Part shown: piece after piece, positions 37,297 to 43,312 of the stretch
Position numbering within the stretch: position 1 is the stretch's first letter
Layout of the letters: every line of letters starts with the position of its first letter
NCBI GenBank assembly: GCA_008080595.1
Contig: VIKI01000066.1
Coordinates: 1-43,312 of the forward strand
Length of the DNA: 43,312 nt
Reading direction: 5' to 3'
Origin: Comamonadaceae bacterium
Lineage (GTDB): Bacteria; Pseudomonadota; Gammaproteobacteria; Burkholderiales; Burkholderiaceae_C
Made by a program: the position numbers and the translations under genes
The notes under the pieces: generated by a model
Seen by the model: the letters and a program-made list of their open reading frames with translations, nothing else
Told to the model about the DNA's origin: nothing
Databases searched by the model: none

Positions 37297-38772
37297 ATGC
37301 AAGAAGACATTTTGATCAACTGGTCACCGCAGGAAACCCGTGTGGCGGTGGTGGAAAACGGTGTGCTGCAAGAGCTGCATGTGGAGCGCACGCTGGAGCG
37401 TGGGCTGGTGGGCAACGTGTATCTGGGCAAGGTGGCCCGGGTGCTGCCCGGCATGCAATCGGCATTCATTGACATTGGCCTGGAGCGGGCCGCGTTTTTG
37501 CACGTGGCGGATGTCTGGCATCCCCCGGCCGAGGGCGAGACCATTTCTGCTGCGCGCAATGCAGCCACCCAGATACCGATTGAAAAACAGGTGTTTGAAG
37601 GCCAGAGCCTGGTGGTGCAGGTGATCAAAGACCCGATTGGCAGCAAGGGCGCACGCTTGTCGACCCAGATCAGTATTGCCGGGCGCATGCTGGTGTTTTT
37701 GCCACAAGATGACCACATCGGCGTGTCGCAAAAAATACCGCAAGCCCAGCGCGATGCCTTGCGCACCCACCTGCAAACCCTGGTGGGCGATCAAGGCGGC
37801 GGTTTCATTCTGCGCACCAATGGTGAAGATGCCACCGAGCAAGAGCTGGCCGATGACGTGGCCTACCTGCGCAAGGCCTGGAAACGTATCCGTGATGCTG
37901 CTACCAAGCTGCCGCCGAAGTCGCTGTTGCACCAGGATTTGAGTCTGTTGCAGCGCGTGCTGCGTGATTTGAGCACCGAACACACCCAGTTCATCAAGGT
38001 GGATTCACAAGAGCAGTTTGCCGTGATGCAGGCGTTTTGCCAGGAATTCATGCCTGCGGCAGCCCAAAAACTGGTGCATTACAAGGGTGAACGGCCGATT
38101 TTTGACCTGTTTGCGATTGACGAAGAAATTGCCAAAGCGCTGGGCCGTCGGGTCGAGCTGAAGTCCGGCGGCTACCTGATCATTGACCAAACCGAGGCGC
38201 TGACCACCTTTGATGTGAATACCGGTGGCTACGTCGGCGCACGCAATTTTGACGACACCATTTTCAAGACCAACCTGGAAGCCGCGCAAGCCATTGCCCG
38301 GCAACTGCGCCTGCGCAACCTGGGGGGCATCATCATTGTCGATTTCATCGACATGGCTCCACTGGAACACCGTGAAGCGGTGTTGACCGAGATTCGCAAA
38401 CAGCTGGCGCGGGATCGCGTCAAAACCATGTGCGGCGGTTTTTCCCAGCTCGGGCTGGTGGAGATGACACGCAAGCGCACCCGCGAATCGCTGGCGCACA
38501 TGTTGTGCGAACCCTGCCCATTGTGTGAGGGCAAGGGCATCGTTAAAACCCCGCGCAGCGTGGCCTATGACATCTTGCGTGAAATCCTGCGTGAAGCGCG
38601 CCAGTTCAACCCGAAAGAGTTCCGCGTGGTGGCCTCGCCCAAGGTGATTGAGTTGTTTCTGGACGAAGAAAGCCAGCATTTGGCCGGCTTGAGCGAGTTC
38701 ATCGGCAAGCCAGTATCCCTGCAAAGTGAAAGCGCCATGGGGCAGGAGCAGTACGACATCGTGTTGTTGTAG
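37297..38772 (+). CDS. rng: Ribonuclease G
   Basis: Endonuclease that matures the 5' end of 16S rRNA and degrades mRNA. 491 residues. S1 domain in the N-terminal part (about 35–125, VGNVYLGKVARVLPGMQSAFIDIG), RNase H-like and DNase I-like catalytic parts with LIIDQTEALTTFDVNTGG and IIIVDFIDMAPLEHR carrying the metal-binding Asp residues, and the zinc-link CEPCPLCEG. It lacks the long C-terminal scaffold of RNase E, hence RNase G. Start ATG at 37297 in AT-rich sequence without a clear Shine-Dalgarno. Confidence 0.95.
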   Translation: MQEDILINWSPQETRVAVVENGVLQELHVERTLERGLVGNVYLGKVARVLPGMQSAFIDIGLERAAFLHVADVWHPPAEGETISAARNAATQIPIEKQVFEGQSLVVQVIKDPIGSKGARLSTQISIAGRMLVFLPQDDHIGVSQKIPQAQRDALRTHLQTLVGDQGGGFILRTNGEDATEQELADDVAYLRKAWKRIRDAATKLPPKSLLHQDLSLLQRVLRDLSTEHTQFIKVDSQEQFAVMQAFCQEFMPAAAQKLVHYKGERPIFDLFAIDEEIAKALGRRVELKSGGYLIIDQTEALTTFDVNTGGYVGARNFDDTIFKTNLEAAQAIARQLRLRNLGGIIIVDFIDMAPLEHREAVLTEIRKQLARDRVKTMCGGFSQLGLVEMTRKRTRESLAHMLCEPCPLCEGKGIVKTPRSVAYDILREILREARQFNPKEFRVVASPKVIELFLDEESQHLAGLSEFIGKPVSLQSESAMGQEQYDIVLL

Positions 38773-38784
38773 GGCAGGGTACTG

Positions 38785-39534
38785 ATGCGCCAAGACGTTT
38801 GTAGCAACGCCCAGCCGATTCCGATTCTGGTCTACCACCAGATTGAGATTGCACCACCCAAGGGGGCTGCGTTCAGGAGTCTCTATGTGTCGCCGCAGGC
38901 CTTTGCCCGGCAAATGCGCATGCTGGCCTGGCTGGGTTACCAGGGTTTGTCGATGACGGCTTTGCTGCCGTATTTGCGTGGTGAGAAAATCGGCAAGGTG
39001 GTTGGCATCACCTTTGATGATGGTTACCTGAACAATTTGACGCATGCGCTGCCGGTGTTGCAGCGGCATGGGTTTTCTTCCACCTGCTACTGCGTCAGCC
39101 AACGGCTCGGGCAAACCAATGCCTGGGATGCCGCGCAAGGCATTGCCCAAACCGCACTGATGGATGCCGCCCAGTTGCGCCAATGGGTGGCTGGCGGGCA
39201 AGAGGTGGGGGCACACACCCGCCACCATGTGAACCTGAGCGTTTGTACGTCTGCCGTGGCAGAGGAAGAAATTTCACTCTCAAAAACAGAGCTGTCTGCG
39301 CTTATTCCACAAGCGGTAGAGCACTTTTGTTACCCCTATGGTCAGTACCAGCCGGAGCATCTGCAGATGGCCAGGCAAGCTGGTTTTCAGACCGTGACCA
39401 CCACCCAGCGCAGCCGGGTCTGCCGTGGAGCTGATCTGTGGCAATTGCCACGGGTGCCAGTGTTGCGCTCGACCACGTTGCCGCTGTTCTGGCTCAAACT
39501 GGCCACGCGTTATGAAGATCGGCGCAGTGTATGA
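38785..39534 (+). CDS. Polysaccharide deacetylase (NodB-fold)
   Basis: 249 residues, no signal peptide. NodB homology: VVGITFDDGYLNN is the catalytic/metal motif (Asp-Asp), QEVGAHTRHHVNLS the second metal site (His-x3-His type), and HFCYPYGQYQP the third. It removes acetyl groups from sugar chains; position next to glycosyltransferase, MsbA-like and ligase-like genes suggests a role on lipid A/LPS core or O-antigen sugars. Starts 13 bases after rng. Stop overlaps the next ATG as ATGA. Residues about 164–180 coincide with a copy of the dispersed repeat, yet the length fits relatives. Confidence 0.85.
   Translation: MRQDVCSNAQPIPILVYHQIEIAPPKGAAFRSLYVSPQAFARQMRMLAWLGYQGLSMTALLPYLRGEKIGKVVGITFDDGYLNNLTHALPVLQRHGFSSTCYCVSQRLGQTNAWDAAQGIAQTALMDAAQLRQWVAGGQEVGAHTRHHVNLSVCTSAVAEEEISLSKTELSALIPQAVEHFCYPYGQYQPEHLQMARQAGFQTVTTTQRSRVCRGADLWQLPRVPVLRSTTLPLFWLKLATRYEDRRSV
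39276..39324 (+). repeat. Dispersed 49-nt element, copy 10 (inside deacetylase gene)
   Basis: ACTCT, loop CAAAAAC, AGAGC, TGTCT, GCGCTT, ATTCCAC, AAGCGG, TAGAGCAC. Both hairpins are largely kept. Encodes LSKTELSALIPQAVEH. Confidence 0.75.
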
Positions 39535-40694
39535 GTGCGCCGCTGCCACGCTTGCGCATTGCGGTGCTGAATCGCCAGTTTTCGTCCACCGGCGGTGGGG
39601 CTGAGCGCTATTCGATTGCCTTGGTCGAGCAGTTGGCGGAGCAGCATGAGATCCATGTGTTTGCCCAGCACATTGAGCACCACTGGCCGGGGGTGACTTA
39701 CCACCGGGTGTCGCAACCCTTGACGCGGCCACGCTGGATCAACCAGCTGTGGTACGCCACGGCCACCTGGTGGGCAACACGCCGGGGTTTTGACGTGGTG
39801 CATTCGCATGAGAACACCTGGCACGGCAACGTGCAGACGGTGCATGTGCTGCCGATCAAATACAACTTGTTGCAGGGTTTGACCGGCTGGCGACTGGCCT
39901 TGCGATGGCTGAAGATCGTCACCAGCCCGCGCCTGCTGGTGTATCTGGCGTTGGAGCGCAGCCGCTTTGCCCTGCGCCACCCTCGTGCGATTGTGCTGGC
40001 CTCACAGGCGCTGGTGCCGCAGATGTTGCAGGCCTACCCGGCCAGCCAGGCGGCCTTTCAGGTGCTGACACCGGGGGTGGAGCGCGTGGAAGGCGTTGCC
40101 ACGGCCACAGAAAAATCGCAGGCCAGAGCACAACTTGGTTTGCCCTTGGCGGGTTTTGGCATTCTGTTTGTTGGCAATGACTATCGCAAAAAGGGCTTGA
40201 GCACGCTGATTCAAGCCTTGTCACGGTTGCCGCCGTCCTGCTTTGTGGCGGTGGTGGGCAACCCGGCGCAAGTGCCGCAGTTCAAGGCGCAGGCGGCAGC
40301 GGCAGGTGTGGCGCAGCGGGTGCATTTTCTGGGCTCCTTGGCCAATGTGGCTCCGGCTTACCAGGCCGCAGATTGTCTGGCGCACCCGACGCTGGAAGAC
40401 ACCTTCGCCATGGTGGTGCTGGAAGCCATGGCGTATGGTTTGCCGGTGCTGGTGAGCTCGGCCAAATTCTGCGGCGTTGCGGGCTTGTTGCAGCCGGGGC
40501 GTGACGCGCTGGTGCTGGATGATCCGCAGGATGCCCAGGCTTTGGCTGGGGCAATCGCACAGATCATTCAACAACCGGCCCGCGTGGCGGCTTTGCAAGC
40601 CGCTGGCCTGCGTTTTGCCCAGGCGCATCTGTGGTCTGAACTGGCCCGGCAGCAGGCCTTGATTTACCAGCAGCTGGTCTCCAGACTTAGATAA
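39531..40694 (+). CDS. Glycosyltransferase family 4
   Basis: 387 residues, GT-B fold. N-terminal RIAVLNRQFSSTGGGAERYSIAL has the GGGAER-type acceptor motif; C-terminal FVGNDYRKKGLSTLIQAL, HPTLEDTFAMVVLEAMAYGLPVLVS is the nucleotide-sugar E-x7-E motif. Likely adds a sugar to LPS core or a related glycan at the cytoplasmic face. ATGA overlap with the deacetylase gene, so the two are co-translated. Donor and acceptor are unknown. Confidence 0.9.
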   Translation: MSAPLPRLRIAVLNRQFSSTGGGAERYSIALVEQLAEQHEIHVFAQHIEHHWPGVTYHRVSQPLTRPRWINQLWYATATWWATRRGFDVVHSHENTWHGNVQTVHVLPIKYNLLQGLTGWRLALRWLKIVTSPRLLVYLALERSRFALRHPRAIVLASQALVPQMLQAYPASQAAFQVLTPGVERVEGVATATEKSQARAQLGLPLAGFGILFVGNDYRKKGLSTLIQALSRLPPSCFVAVVGNPAQVPQFKAQAAAAGVAQRVHFLGSLANVAPAYQAADCLAHPTLEDTFAMVVLEAMAYGLPVLVSSAKFCGVAGLLQPGRDALVLDDPQDAQALAGAIAQIIQQPARVAALQAAGLRFAQAHLWSELARQQALIYQQLVSRLR

Positions 40695-40700
40695 GAAATA

Positions 40701-40749
40701 GGCCTATAGCGCTTATGTAAACTGCGCAAGCAGCTATCAATTTTATACT
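40701..40749 (-). repeat. Dispersed 49-nt element, copy 11 (at the msbA 3' end)
   Basis: Near-complete minus-strand copy: AGTAT, 7-nt loop, ATAGC, TGCTT, GCGCAG, TTTACAT, AAGCGC, TATAGGCC. The TAA stop of the msbA-like gene lies inside it (40743–40745), so the element supplies the end of that gene. It lies between two convergent genes. Confidence 0.85.
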
Positions 40750-42416
40750 GCGTCGTGCAAACCCAAGCGGTAGAGCCGGGCATACAGGCCATCGTGCTGG
40801 ATCAGCTCCGCATGGTTGCCCATTTCAGCAATGCGGCCATGATCCAGCACCACAATGCGGTCGGCATGGTGCACGGTGGACAAGCGGTGGGCAATCACCA
40901 GCGTGGTGCGGTTGATCATCAGCCGATCCAGCGCTTCTTGCACACTGCGCTCGGACTCGGTGTCCAGCGCCGAGGTGGCTTCGTCCAGAATCAGAATCGG
41001 TGCATCTTTGTACAAGGCGCGGGCAATCGCCAGGCGCTGGCGCTGCCCCCCTGAGAGCTGGGTGGCGTTGTGTTTGTCCAGCGGCAGCCCCAGGGCCACA
41101 TTGGCGGCAATGCTGTCGTTGATCATCACCACCTGTTGGCTGACCAATGAGAACTGCGCCCGCAAGGCGGGTAGTTGCCATTCGCGTAACTCATGGCCGT
41201 CCAGCGTGACCTGACCGGAGCCAATGTCGACAAACCGGGTCAGCACATTGATCAACGTGGTTTTGCCGGAGCCCGAGGCGCCCACCAGGGCCACTGTTTC
41301 GCCGGGGTGAATGGTCAAGGCATCAATGGCCAAAGCCGGGTTTTGCGCAGATGGGTATTGCACAAGCAGCTTTGAAAATGAGAGCAAACCGGCGGCGCGT
41401 GCCGTGGCAAAGTGGCCGCTGGACTCATCGGGTGTGTGCTCAATCAGGGCCAGAGCCCGCTCCAGCGAGACCAGACCCCGGGTGATCGGGCTGGAGAGTT
41501 CGGAGAGTTGCCGCACCGGCGCAATGATCATCAGCATGGCGGTGACAAAGGCCACAAAACCGCCGACCGAGGTGCCGCTGCTGGCGCTTTGCACCAGGGC
41601 CACCGAAATCACCGCCGACAGTGCTACCGCCGCCAGCATTTGGGTCATGGGGGTCATGGCCGCCCCCGCCACGGTGGATTTCATGGCCAGGTGGCGCAGC
41701 GATTCGCTCAGGCGTTCAAAACGCTCGGCTTGTGTCGCCTGGGCGGCGTAGAGGCGAATGTCGCGGTGGGCCAACACGTTTTCTTCGACCACGTAGGCCA
41801 GCTCGTCGGTGGCTTCCTGGTTGGCCTGGGTGAGTTTGTGCACGCGCCGAGTCAGCACTTTCATGACCCAGGCCACTGCGGGGAAGATGGCTGCGACGAT
41901 CAGGGTGAGCTTCCAGTTCAGGTAAAAAAGATAGGCGGTCAAGGCCAGCAAGGTCAGGCCGTTGCGGGTCAGGCTCAGCATGGCATTGACCAGCATGCTG
42001 GCCCCGGTTTGCACTTCATACACCACGGTGTTGGACAGGGCGCTGGAGCTTTGTTGTGCAAACAGCCGCAGTTCGGCGGCCAGAATTTTGGCAAACATGG
42101 CTTGGCGCATCAGTTGCAAGCCATGTTGGGTGATGCGGGTCAGGCCGATTTGCGACAGGTAGCCGGCCAGGCCGCGCACCCCAAACAAGAGCAGGAGCGA
42201 GGCGGGAACCTCCCAGATTTCAATTTCACCCCGCTGAAAACCGCGATCCAGCAGCGGTTTGAGTAGGGCCGGGATCATCGGTTCGGTGGCTGCACCCACC
42301 ACAGCACTCAGGGCCACCATCAGCCAGATGGCTGGCAAGGTGCCAAAGTAAGGGGTGAAGCGGCGGATGCGTTGCAGCACGCTGCGGGAGGGGGCGGACA
42401 AATCTTCGATGCTCAC
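40743..42416 (-). CDS. msbA: MsbA-type lipid A/polysaccharide ABC exporter
   Basis: About 557 residues, a half-transporter with six membrane helices (about 25–300) and an ATPase. ATPase motifs: GASGSGKTT Walker A, LSGGQRQRLAIARAL signature, ILILDEATSALD Walker B. In E. coli MsbA flips lipid A-core across the inner membrane. Start is uncertain. I choose GTG at 42416, which forms a GTGA overlap with the ligase-like gene stop; an ATG at 42455 (MVVNHLSP) would overlap that gene by 43 bases. The last residues HDAV come from a repeat copy. Residues about 344–360 come from another. Confidence 0.88.
   Translation of the reverse strand: MSIEDLSAPSRSVLQRIRRFTPYFGTLPAIWLMVALSAVVGAATEPMIPALLKPLLDRGFQRGEIEIWEVPASLLLLFGVRGLAGYLSQIGLTRITQHGLQLMRQAMFAKILAAELRLFAQQSSSALSNTVVYEVQTGASMLVNAMLSLTRNGLTLLALTAYLFYLNWKLTLIVAAIFPAVAWVMKVLTRRVHKLTQANQEATDELAYVVEENVLAHRDIRLYAAQATQAERFERLSESLRHLAMKSTVAGAAMTPMTQMLAAVALSAVISVALVQSASSGTSVGGFVAFVTAMLMIIAPVRQLSELSSPITRGLVSLERALALIEHTPDESSGHFATARAAGLLSFSKLLVQYPSAQNPALAIDALTIHPGETVALVGASGSGKTTLINVLTRFVDIGSGQVTLDGHELREWQLPALRAQFSLVSQQVVMINDSIAANVALGLPLDKHNATQLSGGQRQRLAIARALYKDAPILILDEATSALDTESERSVQEALDRLMINRTTLVIAHRLSTVHHADRIVVLDHGRIAEMGNHAELIQHDGLYARLYRLGLHDAV
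41337..41385 (-). repeat. Dispersed 49-nt element, copy 12 (inside msbA, sense)
   Basis: GCTCT, loop CATTTTC, AAAGC, TGCTT, GTGCAA, TACCCAT, CTGCGC, then no tail. The first half fits well, the second weakly. Encodes LLSFSKLLVQYPSAQNP. Confidence 0.5.
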
Positions 42417-43312
42417 GTGCACACTTTCTGTGGGGCTGAGGTGGTTGACAACCATGCCGGGTTTTGATGACGCACACCCAAAGCCAGCAAAAGGCCCAAA
42501 GTGACGCAAAAGAAGTCGCCAATCAAAGCGTCATAAAGAGATGAATTGAACGAGCACGCCAGCACCATGACGGCCACCACGGACATCAGCGCACGCTGCA
42601 ACGGCGGCTCGAATTGCCAGGCATCGCGAATCAGGGCGGCTACCAGCAGCATCAGCAAGAGTGTGCCGCCCAGGCCGAGTTCTACGCCCCACAGCAGAAA
42701 TTCCTGGTGCGGGTTGCTGGAGAGCCCTTCGCCAATGACCGTGTCTGCATGGGCTCCTTCAATGCGCTTCACAGATTGTGTCCAACTGCCCACGCCATGG
42801 CCGATCAAGGGCTGCTCTGCCATGGCCTGGAGCGAGCGTCGCCAGACGTGCAGGCGAAATCCAGACGAGGTCGCGCTATCCGTCTTGGCGCTGTAGCTTT
42901 GGCTTTCTGTCAGCACTTGCGCCACCTTGGCTTGAAATTTGGCAGAAGTGGCGTACATGAGGCCGCCCAGCAGCATGGGGAAGATAAGCAAGGCAGTGAC
43001 ACGCCATTTTTTGGGTATTTCCCACATCACGGCCAAGGTGATGACCATGAGAGAAGCCAGATAGCCGGTTTTACCCACTTGTACAAACAGATTGTTGGCA
43101 ACAGCCAATAGCGCCAGCAAAGCGGCACCCCATGGCGCTTGGGGCCATTGTTGACGTAAATGCCAGAGGACTGCCGCAACGGCGGAAAAAATCAGGGTTT
43201 GATCCAGGTAGGTGGAGTAGACCGCATATTTGTACTCAGGAATCAAGGCATTGCTGGTGGCCCAAGGAACACGGTAGCCAAGCGCCATGACCCAGGAGCT
43301 CAAGATGAAAAA
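42413..43312 (-). CDS. O-antigen ligase/polymerase-like membrane protein, 5' end outside window
   Basis: The frame is open at the window edge, so only the C-terminal 299 residues are seen. About eight membrane helices and the Wzy_C/WaaL periplasmic loop region with PLIGHGVGSWTQSV and SNPHQEFLLWGVELGLGG, containing the His/Arg-type residues used by O-antigen ligases. Such enzymes join O-antigen or other glycans to lipid A-core in the inner membrane's periplasmic face. Same direction as msbA, overlapping at GTGA. WaaL and Wzy polymerases look alike; ligase is the better guess from the NPHQE motif. Confidence 0.82.
   Translation of the reverse strand, partial: FFILSSWVMALGYRVPWATSNALIPEYKYAVYSTYLDQTLIFSAVAAVLWHLRQQWPQAPWGAALLALLAVANNLFVQVGKTGYLASLMVITLAVMWEIPKKWRVTALLIFPMLLGGLMYATSAKFQAKVAQVLTESQSYSAKTDSATSSGFRLHVWRRSLQAMAEQPLIGHGVGSWTQSVKRIEGAHADTVIGEGLSSNPHQEFLLWGVELGLGGTLLLMLLVAALIRDAWQFEPPLQRALMSVVAVMVLACSFNSSLYDALIGDFFCVTLGLLLALGVRHQNPAWLSTTSAPQKVCT

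Noticed and set aside
38005-39228. 407-residue antisense frame over rng and the deacetylase gene
   Set aside because: Spans two recognised genes on the other strand and shows no family pattern.
1-43312. CRISPR array, prophage or insertion sequence
   Set aside because: No regularly spaced repeats, no transposase, integrase or phage structural motifs seen on either strand.

Overview
The window looks like chromosome of a betaproteobacterium of the Comamonadaceae, most like Rhodoferax or Polaromonas. This is an inference from protein style, moderately high GC, conserved local gene orders (hupB–tRNA-Val–ppiD; yebC–purD–hemF–nadD–rsfS–rlmH–maf–rng; efp next to the EF-P rhamnosyltransferase gene earP) and a short dispersed repeat that I associate with that family. 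No phage, insertion sequence, plasmid or CRISPR features are visible.

Layout. 1–4.3 kb: a permease-like membrane protein that was probably fused to a hybrid histidine kinase, then a LuxR-type response regulator. 4.3–8.9 kb: housekeeping genes (suhB, broken; trmJ; cysE; a periplasmic binding protein; mog; yjgA). 8.9–11.7 kb: pmbA/tldE and an HDOD signalling protein. 11.8–16.1 kb: a complete general amino-acid ABC transporter operon aapJQMP read leftward, with aapJ frameshifted. 16.4–20.4 kb: a beta-lactamase-fold hydrolase, a tiny Ala/Pro-rich lipoprotein with structured upstream DNA, a hydroxyacid dehydrogenase and an MFS transporter. 20.4–25.2 kb: a LOG-family protein, efp, earP and uvrC. 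25.3–29.3 kb: pgsA, an EamA transporter, hupB, tRNA-Val, ppiD. 29.3–31.7 kb: a truncated tRNA-His running into upp, and a HerA-like ATPase. 31.7–38.8 kb: a tightly overlapped chain yebC-purD-hemF-nadD-rsfS-rlmH-maf, then rng. 38.8–43.3 kb: envelope polysaccharide genes (deacetylase, glycosyltransferase, MsbA-type exporter, O-antigen-ligase-like protein running off the window).

Two things stand out. First, a 49-nt element occurs about twelve times in 43 kb, on both strands. It can be aligned without gaps as a 5-nt arm, 7-nt loop, 5-nt arm, then a second hairpin ending near TAGAGGCC. Eight copies lie inside reading frames (trmJ, earP twice, uvrC, the HerA-like ATPase, nadD, a deacetylase, msbA) and are read through as protein. 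Two copies (trmJ, nadD) keep the first stem by paired base changes. One copy supplies the msbA stop codon and another abuts a hydrolase start codon. I know of no formal name for it.

Second, four otherwise well-conserved loci carry out-of-frame or gene-fusing deletions: the permease-kinase, suhB, aapJ, and tRNA-His/upp. In addition uvrC has an exact in-frame 30-bp tandem duplication. Because tRNA-His is normally single copy and essential, the lesions may be assembly errors, or they may be real decay. Read mapping would decide.
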